Assembly: GCF_026723825.1 (NCBI RefSeq)
Contig: NZ_CP113519.1
Coordinates: 4,030,001 to 4,094,000, forward strand
Direction: 5' to 3'
DNA length: 64,000 bases
Origin: Pseudomonas sp. GOM7
GTDB lineage: Bacteria; Pseudomonadota; Gammaproteobacteria; Pseudomonadales; Pseudomonadaceae
Positions 25,197 to 34,313 of this stretch are shown one piece after another (positions within the stretch are counted from its first letter, which is position 1; each line of letters starts with the position of its first letter). The position numbers and the translations under genes are program-made. Below the pieces are notes generated by a model. That model saw only the letters and a program-made list of their open reading frames with translations. It ran no database searches and was not told where the DNA came from.

Positions 25197-26606
25197 TTAA
25201 AGAGGCTTGCCACGATTACCATGAGCGGCAACGAACTGCTGCACGGCCTTGAGGTCATTGGCCAGCACCGTGCAACGCTCTTCGCGCTGGAACAGATCGG
25301 TCAGGTGCACAGGCAACGTCGGCACCGCATCGATACCGGCCTTCTCCACCGCTTCGGGGAACTTGACCGGGTGCGCGGTACCCAGCACCACCATGGGTGT
25401 GGCCAGACTGCGACGGCACTCACGCGCTGCGCGCACACCGATGGCAGTGTGCGGATCGAGCAGCTCGCCGCACTCCTGATACACCTCGGTGATGGTCTCG
25501 CAGGTCTGCTCGTCATTTACCGCCAGCGAATCGAACAGCTTGCGCGCCTCGGTCCAGCGATCTTCCTCGACGCTGAAACCGCCGCCCTGCTTGAAGCTGT
25601 CCATCAGGCCAGCGATGGCCGCCCCGTTACGCCCGTGCAGGTCGAACAGCAGGCGCTCGAAGTTGGACGAGACCATGATGTCCATCGACGGCGACAGGGT
25701 CGGGTGCAGGGTTTCCTTGACGTACTGATTGCCGCTCATGAAGCGGTGCAGGATGTCGTTGCGATTGGTGGCAACGATTAGCTGGCTGACGGGCAGGCCC
25801 ATGTTGCGCGCCAGGTAGCCGGCGAAGATGTCGCCGAAGTTGCCGGTGGGCACCGAGAAGGCGATGGAACGCGCCGGGCCGCCGAGCTGCAGCGCAGCGT
25901 GGAAGTAGTAGACGATCTGGGCCATGATTCGCGCCCAGTTGATCGAGTTGACTGCCACCAGGCGGGTGCCCTTGAGGAAACCCTGGTCGGCGAAGCTGGC
26001 CTTGACCATCTCCTGGCAGTCGTCGAAGTTGCCTTCGATGGCGATGTTGTGGATGTTGTCGCCGAGGATGGTGGTCATCTGCCGGCGCTGCACCTCGGAC
26101 ACACGGTTGTGCGGGTGCATGATGAAGATGTCGACGTTATCGCAGGCCTTGCAGCCTTCGATGGCCGCCGAGCCGGTGTCGCCGGAGGTAGCCCCCATGA
26201 TCACCACGCGCTCACCGCGCTTGGCCAGCACATGGTCGAGCAGACGGCCGAGCAGTTGCAGGGCGAAGTCCTTGAACGCCAGGGTCGGGCCATGGAACAG
26301 CTCCAGCACCCACTCGTTGCCGTTGAGCTGACGCAGCGGCGCGACAGCATTGTGCTCGAACACGCCGTAGGTTTCTTCGAGGATCTTCTTGAAGTCGGCA
26401 TCGGCGATGGAGCCGGCAACGAACGGGCGCATCACCCGGAAGGCCAGCTCGTGATACGGCAGCCCCGCCCAGGAAGCGATTTCCTCGACGGTGAACCGCG
26501 GCAGGTTCTCCGGCACGTAGAGGCCGCCATCGCTGGCAAGGCCTGCCAGCAGCACGTCTTCAAAATTCAGGGCCGGCGCCTGGCCGCGGGTACTGATATA
26601 GCGCAT
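25197..26606 (-). CDS. thrC: Threonine synthase
   Basis: ThrC converts O-phosphohomoserine to threonine with PLP in the cytoplasm. The protein is 469 residues from the ATG at 26606, which gives the expected MRYISTRG start. The PLP-lysine region LAFKDFALQLLGRLL and the phosphate-binding stretch GATSGDTGSAAIEG are clear, as is the C-terminal LGTAHPVKF. It belongs to the long (fungal/E. coli-like) class. It lies downstream of hom in the same direction, about 100 bases apart, with a CAAGC-rich repeat between, so the two probably form a threonine operon. Confidence 0.97.
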   Translation of the reverse strand: MRYISTRGQAPALNFEDVLLAGLASDGGLYVPENLPRFTVEEIASWAGLPYHELAFRVMRPFVAGSIADADFKKILEETYGVFEHNAVAPLRQLNGNEWVLELFHGPTLAFKDFALQLLGRLLDHVLAKRGERVVIMGATSGDTGSAAIEGCKACDNVDIFIMHPHNRVSEVQRRQMTTILGDNIHNIAIEGNFDDCQEMVKASFADQGFLKGTRLVAVNSINWARIMAQIVYYFHAALQLGGPARSIAFSVPTGNFGDIFAGYLARNMGLPVSQLIVATNRNDILHRFMSGNQYVKETLHPTLSPSMDIMVSSNFERLLFDLHGRNGAAIAGLMDSFKQGGGFSVEEDRWTEARKLFDSLAVNDEQTCETITEVYQECGELLDPHTAIGVRAARECRRSLATPMVVLGTAHPVKFPEAVEKAGIDAVPTLPVHLTDLFQREERCTVLANDLKAVQQFVAAHGNRGKPL

Positions 26607-26628
26607 GACTTTCAAACCTTCGGTTCGA

Positions 26629-26704
26629 GCCGCAAGCTACAGGCTACAAGCTACAAGTGAAGCAGCGCTCCGCTTGCAGCTTGGGGCTTGAGGCTTGCAG
26701 CTAC
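26629..26704. repeat. CAAGC-rich dispersed repeat between hom and thrC
   Basis: A run of CAAGCTAC-type units followed by GCTTGCAGCTTG-type units in the opposite sense, able to fold as one large imperfect hairpin. It ends two bases before the hom stop codon. Confidence 0.65.
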
Positions 26705-26706
26705 TG

Positions 26707-28011
26707 TTAATTGAGCTGCTCGACGCGCAGGCGCATGACCGGCGAGGTCACGCCATCCAGCGCTTCCATGGCGGCGATGGCTTCGATGATACGCGCCTCG
26801 ACCACGCGATGGGTCACCAGGATCATCGGCACCAGGCCGTCCTGCTCCTCGGCTTCCTTCTGCATGATCGACTCGATGTTGATGCCACGCTCGGAGAGGA
26901 TGCTCGCCACCTGGGCCAGCACGCCCGGGTGATCCTTGGCCTGGATGCGCAGGTAGTAGGCGCTCTCGCACTCCTCGATGGGCAGGATCGGGTGATCGGA
27001 CAGCGAATCCGGCTGGAAGGCCAGGTGCGGCACGCGGTTGGTCGGATCGGTGGTCAGCGCACGCACCACGTCCACCAGGTCGGCCACCACCGCCGAAGCG
27101 GTCGGCTCCATGCCAGCACCGGCACCGTAATAGAGGGTGCTGCCAACGGCATCGCCGTTGACCATCACCGCGTTCATCACACCGTTGACGTTGGCGATCA
27201 GACGGTCAGCCGGAATCAGCGTCGGGTGTACGCGCAGCTCGATACCGGCATCGGTGCGACGCGCGACACCCAGGTGCTTGATGCGATAGCCCAGCGCCTC
27301 GGCGTAGTTCACGTCGGCCGTGGTCAGCTTGGTGATGCCTTCGGTGTAGGCCTTGTCGAACTGCAGCGGGATGCCGAATGCGATGGACGCCAGGATGGTC
27401 AGCTTGTGCGCGGCATCGATGCCTTCGACGTCGAAGGTCGGATCGGCTTCGGCATAACCCAGCGCCTGCGCTTCCTTGAGCACGTCGTCGAAGGCACGAC
27501 CCTTCTCGCGCATCTCGGTAAGAATGAAGTTGCCGGTGCCGTTGATGATGCCGGCCAACCAGTTGATGCGGTTGGCCGCCAGGCCTTCGCGGATCGCCTT
27601 GATCACTGGGATACCACCGGCCACGGCGGCCTCGAAGGCAACGATCACGCCCTTCTCGCGCGCCTTGGCGAAGATCTCGTTACCGTGCACGGCGATCAGC
27701 GCCTTGTTGGCGGTGACCACATGCTTGCCGTTGTCGATGGCCTTGAGCACCAGCTCCTTGGCCAAGGTATAACCACCGATCAGCTCGATGACGATATCGA
27801 TCTCGGGGTTGTTGACCAGCTCGAACACATCGCGGGTCATGGCAATGCCGGTGGTGTCGTACTGCGGCTTGGGCGAACGAATGGCGATCTGGGCAATCTC
27901 GATGCCGCGACCGGCACGCCGAGTAATCTCCTCGGCGTTGCGCTTGAGTACATTCAAAGTACCGCCACCGACGGTGCCCAACCCACAGATGCCCACTTTG
28001 ACCGGCTTCAC
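26707..28011 (-). CDS. hom: Homoserine dehydrogenase
   Basis: Hom reduces aspartate semialdehyde to homoserine with NAD(P)H, the branch point to threonine and methionine. From the GTG at 28011 the protein is 434 residues, the usual Pseudomonas length, with GGGGA about eight bases upstream. The Rossmann motif GLGTVGGGT is at residues 9-17, the catalytic region EGIDAAHKL near 210, and a C-terminal ACT domain (about 350-430; DHPGVLAQVASILSERGIN) points to threonine feedback. It is followed by thrC. Confidence 0.97.
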   Translation of the reverse strand: MKPVKVGICGLGTVGGGTLNVLKRNAEEITRRAGRGIEIAQIAIRSPKPQYDTTGIAMTRDVFELVNNPEIDIVIELIGGYTLAKELVLKAIDNGKHVVTANKALIAVHGNEIFAKAREKGVIVAFEAAVAGGIPVIKAIREGLAANRINWLAGIINGTGNFILTEMREKGRAFDDVLKEAQALGYAEADPTFDVEGIDAAHKLTILASIAFGIPLQFDKAYTEGITKLTTADVNYAEALGYRIKHLGVARRTDAGIELRVHPTLIPADRLIANVNGVMNAVMVNGDAVGSTLYYGAGAGMEPTASAVVADLVDVVRALTTDPTNRVPHLAFQPDSLSDHPILPIEECESAYYLRIQAKDHPGVLAQVASILSERGINIESIMQKEAEEQDGLVPMILVTHRVVEARIIEAIAAMEALDGVTSPVMRLRVEQLN

Positions 28012-28040
28012 ACTCAATTCCCCATCAGCACTGCACGAAA

Positions 28041-28093
28041 CGGCCGGAGCATGCTCCGGCCGCAGATAAAGAGCCGCACCTTACGAAGCGGCT
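28041..28093 (-). terminator. Two hairpins after dsbC
   Basis: A weak stem AGCCGC/GCGGCT (28072-28093), followed on the minus strand by CTTTAT, and a strong perfect stem CGGCCGGAGCA/TGCTCCGGCCG (28041-28062), followed by GTTTCG. Together they probably separate dsbC from hom transcription. Confidence 0.55.
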
Positions 28094-28112
28094 GTTTGTT
28101 AGTCAATCCAAC

Positions 28113-28841
28113 TCAGTCGTTCGACTCCAGGGCAATCTTGGCCAACTGCGGCGCCGGCTGATAGCCCGGAATCATCTTGCCGTTGGCCAGCACGATGGCC
28201 GGCGTACCGTTCACACCTATCATTTGCCCGAGGTGGTATTGCTTGGCCACCGGATTGTCACAATCGGCCTCCGGCACGCTCTGGCGGGTCTTGGCGAGAT
28301 TCATCGCCGCCTGGCGATCCTTGGCACACCAGACGCTGGCCAACTCCTTGGCCGCCGGGCTGTTCAGGCCCTGACGCGGGAAAGCCACGTAACGCACTTC
28401 GACGCCCAGACGGTTGAGCTCCGGCACTTCGCTGTGCAGCTTCTGGCAGTAGCCGCAGTCGGTATCGGTGAACACGGTGATATGGGTTTTCGGCGCCTTG
28501 GGCGCGAAGACCACCATTTCCTTGGCGGGAATGGCGTTGATCTCCTTGGCGACCGAGCGGCTTTCCTCGATTTCGGTGAGGTTGACTGCCTTGCCGTCCT
28601 TGACCTGGAACAGATAGCCCTGAATCAGGAACTGACCGTCGGCGCTGGTATAGAGCTGGCGACCGCCCTTGAGCTGCACCTGGTAGATACCCGACACCGG
28701 GCTCTCGGCGATGGCTTCGATCGGCAGGTCGGCGTCCAACGACTTCAGGCTCTGACGAATGGCCTGATCCGGATCGGCGGCCAGGCTGATGCTGCTACCC
28801 AGTGCCAGAGCCAGGGCGACGGAAAGACGAATCGGGGACAT
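28113..28841 (-). CDS. dsbC: Thiol:disulfide interchange protein DsbC
   Basis: DsbC is a periplasmic disulfide isomerase kept reduced by DsbD. The 242-residue protein has a signal peptide (residues 1-21, ending SISLAAD), an N-terminal dimerisation domain (about 22-85), a linker and a thioredoxin-fold domain with the CGYC active site (TDTDCGYCQKLHSEVP), and the cis-proline loop GVNGTPAIVL. The ATG at 28841 gives the signal peptide; the open frame continues upstream but codes for nothing recognisable. The order xerD-dsbC-hom-thrC is the typical Pseudomonas arrangement. Confidence 0.96.
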   Translation of the reverse strand: MSPIRLSVALALALGSSISLAADPDQAIRQSLKSLDADLPIEAIAESPVSGIYQVQLKGGRQLYTSADGQFLIQGYLFQVKDGKAVNLTEIEESRSVAKEINAIPAKEMVVFAPKAPKTHITVFTDTDCGYCQKLHSEVPELNRLGVEVRYVAFPRQGLNSPAAKELASVWCAKDRQAAMNLAKTRQSVPEADCDNPVAKQYHLGQMIGVNGTPAIVLANGKMIPGYQPAPQLAKIALESND

Positions 28842-28983
28842 GAAAACTCCTGTCGAACGACGAGCGGCGAAATCGGCACAGCCTACCACATAAGCACCCT
28901 CCGGCAGCGAGACGCTGCGCCAGCGGTGTGAACGGGCAGACGGATCGTTCTCTTCGAGTCCGCCGCGCGTGGGATGTTCCCGC

Positions 28984-29880
28984 TCACCCCCTGGGATGGT
29001 GCTGGGCATGCAACTCCTGCAAGCGGGCGCGGGCGATATGGGTATAGATCTGCGTGGTGGACAGGTCGCTATGACCCAGCAGCATCTGCACCACGCGCAG
29101 ATCGGCGCCATGGTTGAGCAGATGCGTGGCAAAGGCATGACGCAGGGTATGCGGCGACAGGGCCTTGGCGATTCCGGCCACGCGCGCCTGGTGCTTGATG
29201 CGGTGCCAGAAGGTCTGCCGGGTCATCTGCTCGCCACGCAGGCTGGGAAACAGCACATCGCTGGGCTTGCCGCCGAGCAGCAAGGGTCGCGCCTCACGAC
29301 TGTAGCGTTCGATCCAGGCGATGGCTTCCTCGCCCAATGGCACCAGGCGCTCCTTGCTGCCCTTGCCGAATACCCGCAGCACGCCCTGGCGCAGGTTGAC
29401 CTGCTCGAGAGTCAACCCCACCAGCTCGCTGACGCGCAAACCACAGGCATAGAGCACCTCGAGCATGGCGCGGTCACGCAGGCCGATGGGATCGTCCAGA
29501 TCCGGCGCCTGCAGCAGCGCCTCGACATCCGCTTCGGATAGCGACTTGGGCAGCGGTTTGCCGATCTGCGGCAACTCCACCTGCAAGGTGGGATCCTCGG
29601 CGATCAGCGCCTCGCGCAGAAGAAAGCGGTAGAAGCCGCGCACCCCGGAGAGGAAGCGCGCCGTGGAACGGGCCTGATAGCCCTGCTCCAGACGCCAGGC
29701 CAAGTGATCGAGAATGGCATCGCGCCCCGCATGCTGCAGGGCCAGGCCGCGCCCATCGAGCCAGGCATGGAAATGCTCCAGATCACTGCGATAGGCCGCC
29801 TGGGTATGGGCAGACAGACCCTTTTCCAGCCACAACGCTTCGAGAAAGCGTTCGATCAGAGGATCGGGTAATGTTGACAT
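28984..29880 (-). CDS. xerD: Site-specific tyrosine recombinase XerD
   Basis: XerD with XerC resolves chromosome dimers at dif during division. It has 298 residues from the ATG at 29880, the standard length. An N-terminal SAM-like core-binding domain (1-110) is followed by the catalytic domain with Arg in ACGLRVSELVGL, the HTLRHAFATHLL motif, His in LGHSDLSTTQIYTHI and the Tyr nucleophile in the same stretch. The open frame runs on upstream antisense to the antiporter gene, but that part is spurious. The gene is divergent from the antiporter by 63 bases. Confidence 0.97.
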   Translation of the reverse strand: MSTLPDPLIERFLEALWLEKGLSAHTQAAYRSDLEHFHAWLDGRGLALQHAGRDAILDHLAWRLEQGYQARSTARFLSGVRGFYRFLLREALIAEDPTLQVELPQIGKPLPKSLSEADVEALLQAPDLDDPIGLRDRAMLEVLYACGLRVSELVGLTLEQVNLRQGVLRVFGKGSKERLVPLGEEAIAWIERYSREARPLLLGGKPSDVLFPSLRGEQMTRQTFWHRIKHQARVAGIAKALSPHTLRHAFATHLLNHGADLRVVQMLLGHSDLSTTQIYTHIARARLQELHAQHHPRG

Positions 29881-29943
29881 CGCAGACTCATGAACCAGTG
29901 AGTCATCTAGTTTTCCACAGCCCGAGCGCGATAGGGAGATCCG

Positions 29944-31788
29944 ATGAGTGAAACACAGATCCTGCTGAGCCTGGGCGGTATCGGCCTGCTGGCATTGGCC
30001 AGCCAGTGGCTGGCCTGGCGCATCCGCCTGCCGGCGATTCTCTTCCTGCTGTTCGGTGGCATCCTGGCCGGCCCATTGCTCGGCCTGCTCGACCCGCAGG
30101 AGCTGTTCGGGCCCCTGCTGTTTCCCTTCATTTCCCTGGCCGTGGCGCTGATCCTGTTCGAGGGCAGCCTGACCCTGCACCTGTCGGAATGGCGCGAGAT
30201 CGGCAAGGTGGTGCACCGCCTGGTCACGTTGGGCGCCTTGTTGACCTGGGCGGTGATCAGTGTGACCAGTCACTATCTGCTGGGTTTCTCCTGGGATCTG
30301 GCGCTGCTGTTCGGCACCCTCACCCTGGTTACCGGACCGACCGTGATCGCACCGATGCTGCGCGTGGTAAGCCCCACCTCCGCCGTGGCCAACATCCTGC
30401 GCTGGGAAGGCATCGTCATCGACCCCATCGGCGCCCTGCTGGCGGTGGTCACCTTCGCCTTCATCGTCAGCTATGCAGAAGGCAATGCCTGGAGCGAGAG
30501 CCTGAGCACCTTCGCCGCGGTGATCGCCTGTGGCAGCCTGCTCGGCGCAGCCGCCGGCTGGGCCTTCGGCATCGTCCTGCGGCGCCGCTGGCTGCCCGAA
30601 TACCTGCACACTTTCACCGCCCTGACCGTCGTGATCGGCGTATTCATCGCCGCCAACCTGATCGAACACGAGTCGGGGCTGCTGGCCGTCACGGTGATGG
30701 GTATGTGGCTGGCCAACATGCGCGGCGTGGATATCCGCCCGATCCTGCATTTCAAGGAAAACCTCAGCGTCCTGCTGATCTCCGGCCTGTTCATCATCCT
30801 CGCCGCACGCCTGGATCTGCACGCCCTGCTGGCGCTCGGCCCGGTGACCCTGATCCTGCTGGCGGTGATCCAGTTCGTCGCCCGCCCCCTGAACATCCTG
30901 GCCTGCACCCTCGGCTCTGCCCTGAACTGGCGCGAACGCGCCCTGTTGGCCTGGATCGCCCCGCGCGGCATAGTCGCTGCCGCCGTCTCGGCCATCTTCG
31001 CCCTGCGCCTGGAGCAGCAGGGCAACCCCCAAGCCCAGTTGCTGGTGCCACTGACCTTCATGGTGATCATCGGTACCGTGGTCATCCAGAGCGCCACCGC
31101 GCGTCCGTTGGCGCGCCTGCTGAAAGCGACCGAACCTTCACCGAGCGGCTTTCTGATCATCGGCGCCAACCCGGTGGCGCGCGCCCTGGGCAAGGCCATC
31201 CAGAGCCTCGGCAACCAGGTGCTGCTGACCGATTCGAGCTGGGAGAACATCCGCGCCGCACGCATGGCCGGGCTGCCCACCTACTTCGGCAATCCGACCT
31301 CGCAGCACGCCGAAGCCCACCTGGATCTGGTGGGACTTGGCCACCTGCTGGCGCTGTCCCCTTCAGCGGAACTCAACGCTCTGGCCTGCATGCACTTTCG
31401 CCATGATTTTCCCGGCAACCGCCGCTTCACCCTACCCGCGGGCGCGGACGGCAAGCGCAGCGACAAGCATCGCAGCAGCGACGAGGTACGCGGCCTACCG
31501 CTGGGCAGCCAGGCCTCGAGCTATCCACGCTTCGCCAGCCAACTGGCGCGTGGCGACGAAGTACGCAGCACCACCCTGACACAGACCTTCGACTGGGACG
31601 CCTATCAGGCGCTGCACGGCAAACGTGCCACACTGATCCTGGCCCGCGATCCGAGCGGCTGGCTGCATGTGGCCACGAACCCTCTGGACTTCACTCCGGG
31701 TATTGGCTGGACACTGACGGCACTGATCGAAACAGAGGAAACGCCCACCCGCTCATCCGAGCAGGAAGAACCTGAAGTCACAGCATGA
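29944..31788 (+). CDS. CPA1-type cation/proton antiporter with cytoplasmic TrkA-N-like domain
   Basis: The 614-residue protein has about 12 membrane helices (residues 5-395) of the Na+/H+ exchanger type, with the family's acidic helix motif (WEGIVIDPIGALLAVV), then a TrkA-N/RCK-like nucleotide-binding domain (about 405-480; FLIIGANPVARALGKAI) and a C-terminal tail. It exchanges Na+ or K+ for protons across the inner membrane; the RCK-like part suggests gating by a nucleotide. The tail from about residue 500 (ADGKRSDKHRSSDEVRG) is unusually polar. The ATG at 29944 follows a GGGAGATCCG ribosome site. Confidence 0.9.
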   Translation: MSETQILLSLGGIGLLALASQWLAWRIRLPAILFLLFGGILAGPLLGLLDPQELFGPLLFPFISLAVALILFEGSLTLHLSEWREIGKVVHRLVTLGALLTWAVISVTSHYLLGFSWDLALLFGTLTLVTGPTVIAPMLRVVSPTSAVANILRWEGIVIDPIGALLAVVTFAFIVSYAEGNAWSESLSTFAAVIACGSLLGAAAGWAFGIVLRRRWLPEYLHTFTALTVVIGVFIAANLIEHESGLLAVTVMGMWLANMRGVDIRPILHFKENLSVLLISGLFIILAARLDLHALLALGPVTLILLAVIQFVARPLNILACTLGSALNWRERALLAWIAPRGIVAAAVSAIFALRLEQQGNPQAQLLVPLTFMVIIGTVVIQSATARPLARLLKATEPSPSGFLIIGANPVARALGKAIQSLGNQVLLTDSSWENIRAARMAGLPTYFGNPTSQHAEAHLDLVGLGHLLALSPSAELNALACMHFRHDFPGNRRFTLPAGADGKRSDKHRSSDEVRGLPLGSQASSYPRFASQLARGDEVRSTTLTQTFDWDAYQALHGKRATLILARDPSGWLHVATNPLDFTPGIGWTLTALIETEETPTRSSEQEEPEVTA

Positions 31789-31879
31789 AACATAGGGCAG
31801 CCTATCTTTGGTTGGGTGACGGATAGGCACACCAAGCGCATGATTTCAACACGCCATCACCTCGCCCGGTAGCCTAGCC

Positions 31880-32560
31880 ATGTCCAATCACACCCAATCT
31901 CGTCTGGGTCAGATCCTGATCAACAAGGGTCTGATCACCTCCAAACAGCTGGATGCGGCCATCCAGATACAACTGGTCAGCCGTAAACGCCTGGGTGAAG
32001 TCCTGGTCGAGCAAGGCCTGCTGACCGAGAAACAACTGGCCAAAGCGCTGAAGAAGCAGACCAACCTGCGCCTCACCGCCACCCTGGTCGCTGCCCTGCT
32101 CAGCCCCTTCCAGATGGCCAGCGCGGACATCCAACGCATGCAACCGAGCAGCAGCATCAGTCGCCAGGAACTGCCGCGCGGCATGCAGAGCCTCAGCGAC
32201 AGCGAAATGAGCGACGTCAGCGCCCAGGGCCTGGACAACGCCCTGCAAGGCCTGCTGCTGCAAGCCGAGAGCGGCGATGGCATCGGCACCGTCAAGCAAC
32301 TGGCCAAGCTGGTCATGCCGGCGCTGGAAAGCCTGGAAGCGGAAAACAGCATGAGCGACGTGCATTACGACACCAGCAAGCTGCGCTCGACCATGAATGC
32401 CGACGGCTCGATCAACGTCAACCTGCCCAGCTCCATCGGCGAGATGCGCTTCGACAACATCCGCGTCAAGGGCGCCCCGCAGAGCCAGAGCCTCGGCAGC
32501 CTGCAACTGAACGACATCGACCTGTCGCAGGCCAGCCTGAAGATCAGCCTGCGCCCCTGA
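31880..32560 (+). CDS. MshEN-domain protein with central export/membrane segment (predicted c-di-GMP binder)
   Basis: A 226-residue protein of unknown function. Residues 8-31 and 37-60 are two tandem copies of the 24-residue MshEN motif, each with R-L-G at positions 1-3, hydrophobic at 7, G at 10, two aliphatics at 11-12, L at 17, I/L at 21 and Q at 24, separated by exactly five residues (LVSRK). In MshE-type ATPases this pair binds c-di-GMP, but no ATPase follows here. Instead residues about 66-82 (ATLVAALLSPFQMASA) look like a signal peptide or membrane segment, followed by a polar region with LSDSEMSDVSAQG and a beta-type tail. So a cytoplasmic MshEN module appears joined to an exported domain. 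A terminator follows. Confidence 0.75.
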   Translation: MSNHTQSRLGQILINKGLITSKQLDAAIQIQLVSRKRLGEVLVEQGLLTEKQLAKALKKQTNLRLTATLVAALLSPFQMASADIQRMQPSSSISRQELPRGMQSLSDSEMSDVSAQGLDNALQGLLLQAESGDGIGTVKQLAKLVMPALESLEAENSMSDVHYDTSKLRSTMNADGSINVNLPSSIGEMRFDNIRVKGAPQSQSLGSLQLNDIDLSQASLKISLRP

Positions 32561-32579
32561 AAACAGCCGCGCAATAACG

Positions 32580-32609
32580 AAAAAAGCAGCCCGAAGGCTG
32601 CTTTTTTTT
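32580..32609. terminator. Bidirectional terminator between the MshEN gene and rplS
   Basis: AAAAAAGCAGCC faces GGCTGCTTTTTT, with the plus strand running into eight T and the minus strand into six T. It serves both convergent genes. Confidence 0.93.
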
Positions 32610-32626
32610 GCGAGAAGCGTCCGAAC

Positions 32627-32977
32627 TTAGGACAGCTTTTCCTTGATGCGTGCGGCCTTGCCGGACAGGTCGCGCAGGTAGTACAGCTTGGCCTTGCGCA
32701 CGTCACCGCGGCGCTTGACGCTCAGGCTGTCGACCAGCGGCGAGTAGGTCTGGAAGGTACGCTCGACGCCCACACCGCTGGAGATCTTGCGCACGGTGAA
32801 GGCACTGTTCAGGCCACGGTTACGCTTGGCGATCACCACGCCCTCGAAGGCCTGCAGACGCTGACGGTCACCTTCCTTCACCTTCACCTGAACCACTACG
32901 GTGTCACCCGGGGCGAAGGTCGGGATTTCTTTGTTCATCTGCTCGGCTTCGAGCATCTGGATAATCTTGTTGGTCAT
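32627..32977 (-). CDS. rplS: 50S ribosomal protein L19
   Basis: The 116-residue protein matches bL19 throughout: TFAPGDTVVVQVKVKEGDR near the start and GVVIAKRNRGLNSAFTVRKI in the middle. bL19 lies at the interface of the two subunits near the 16S-23S bridge. It is the last gene of the rpsP-rimM-trmD-rplS operon, 42 bases after trmD, and ends at a strong terminator. Confidence 0.98.
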   Translation of the reverse strand: MTNKIIQMLEAEQMNKEIPTFAPGDTVVVQVKVKEGDRQRLQAFEGVVIAKRNRGLNSAFTVRKISSGVGVERTFQTYSPLVDSLSVKRRGDVRKAKLYYLRDLSGKAARIKEKLS

Positions 32978-33019
32978 GCTGCGCTCCTAAGACAAGCCTC
33001 CCGGCCTGCCATCGATACG

Positions 33020-33763
33020 TTAACTATCGTCCCGCTGGCGGATGTATTCCTCCAGCAGCTTCTTCTCTTCTCCAGAAAGCGAGCGGCTATCCAGAAGATC
33101 GGCGCGGCGTTCCCAGGTCCGACCAAGGGACTGCTGCAAACGCCAGCGCCGGATGTGTTCGTGGTTGCCACTAAGCAACACTTCAGGAACACGTTTATCC
33201 GCATACACCTCCGGGCGGGTGTAGTGCGGGCAGTCGAGCAGGCCATCCGTAAAGGAGTCCTCCTCGGCCGAATCGGCATGACCCAATGCACCAGGCAAAA
33301 GGCGCGTTACCGCGTCGATCAGCACCATGGCCGGCAGCTCACCGCCGGACAGGACGTAGTCGCCAATCGACCATTCCTCATCCACATGCGCTTCGATGAA
33401 GCGCTCGTCGATTCCTTCGTAGCGACCGGCAATCAGGATCAGAGCCTGCTCCTGCGCCAGTTCGCGCACCGCAGCCTGGTTGAGCTGGCGGCCTTGCGGC
33501 GAGAGGTAGATCACCTTCGCCGTCTCCCCTGCAGCCTGCCTGGCACTGGCCAGAGCGTCTTCCAGAGGCTTGATCTTCATCACCATGCCAGGGCCACCGC
33601 CGAAGGGGCGATCATCCACCGTATGATGTCGATCCGTCGTGTAGTCTCGCGGGTTCCAGCAATTGAGCTGGAGCAGTTCCTGCTTCACCGCGCGACTGGT
33701 GATACCGTACTCGCCAATAGCGGCAAACATTTCCGGGAACAGGGTGATGACTTCTACGCGCAT
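33020..33763 (-). CDS. trmD: tRNA (guanine37-N1)-methyltransferase
   Basis: TrmD methylates G37 of tRNAs with SAM, preventing +1 frameshifts. From the ATG at 33763 it has 247 residues, with TAAGG six bases upstream; the gene starts five bases after the rimM stop. The SPOUT knot motifs are present: YLSPQGRQL, AGRYEGIDERF and the EEWSIGDYVLSGGELPA loop; the conserved DDRPFGGGPGM lies near residue 50. The longer frame upstream overlaps rimM and is not needed. Confidence 0.97.
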   Translation of the reverse strand: MRVEVITLFPEMFAAIGEYGITSRAVKQELLQLNCWNPRDYTTDRHHTVDDRPFGGGPGMVMKIKPLEDALASARQAAGETAKVIYLSPQGRQLNQAAVRELAQEQALILIAGRYEGIDERFIEAHVDEEWSIGDYVLSGGELPAMVLIDAVTRLLPGALGHADSAEEDSFTDGLLDCPHYTRPEVYADKRVPEVLLSGNHEHIRRWRLQQSLGRTWERRADLLDSRSLSGEEKKLLEEYIRQRDDS

Positions 33764-33768
33764 GAGCC

Positions 33769-34305
33769 TTAGAAATCCGCATCCCAGTCGACCCGCATCT
33801 CGCCGGCTGCCAGATCCACCACCAGCACGCATTGCTCCGTATAGGGCAACAGGCGCTCGCGATCATCCAGGCTGCCCGCGCAGGGCTTGACCACCATCAC
33901 ATCATTGGCACCAGTCTCGAACAGATGGTCGACCACACCGAGCAACTGCCCTGCCTGATCGATGACCTTCAATCCTTGCAACTGGTACCAGTAGAACTCG
34001 CCATCATCCAGGTCTGGCAGCTCGCTGCGCGGCACGCAGATCTCGAAGTCGGCGTAGGTACGCGCGATTTCGCGATCATCCAGACCCTTCAACTTGGCCA
34101 CCAGCACCTTGCCTTGCAGGCGGCCGCTGGCCAGTTCCACGTGTTTCACCTCGCCTGTACGCCTGAGCGTCCAGCGCGGGTAATCGAGCACGTTATCGAT
34201 GGGATCGGTAAAGGAATAGACCTTCACTTCACCCCTGACGCCGTGCACCGAAACAATCTTGCCGAGAACCACCAGATCCTCGGCTACGGCCGGCGTCGTA
34301 CTCAT
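33769..34305 (-). CDS. rimM: 16S rRNA processing protein RimM
   Basis: RimM assists maturation of the 30S head and binds bS19. The 178-residue protein has the N-terminal RimM barrel (LGKIVSVHGVRGEVKVYSFTD) and a C-terminal PRC-barrel (GEFYWYQLQGLKVID). It lies between rpsP (8 bases) and trmD (5 bases), the standard operon order. Confidence 0.97.
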   Translation of the reverse strand: MSTTPAVAEDLVVLGKIVSVHGVRGEVKVYSFTDPIDNVLDYPRWTLRRTGEVKHVELASGRLQGKVLVAKLKGLDDREIARTYADFEICVPRSELPDLDDGEFYWYQLQGLKVIDQAGQLLGVVDHLFETGANDVMVVKPCAGSLDDRERLLPYTEQCVLVVDLAAGEMRVDWDADF

Positions 34306-34313
34306 GAGCGTGC

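Noticed and set aside
28842..29138. Upstream extension of the dsbC frame
   Set aside because: It overlaps xerD and would bury the signal peptide.
29881..31032. Upstream extension of the xerD frame
   Set aside because: It is antisense to the antiporter gene and reads as Gln/Gly/Ala-rich sequence; XerD has its normal 298 residues from 29880.
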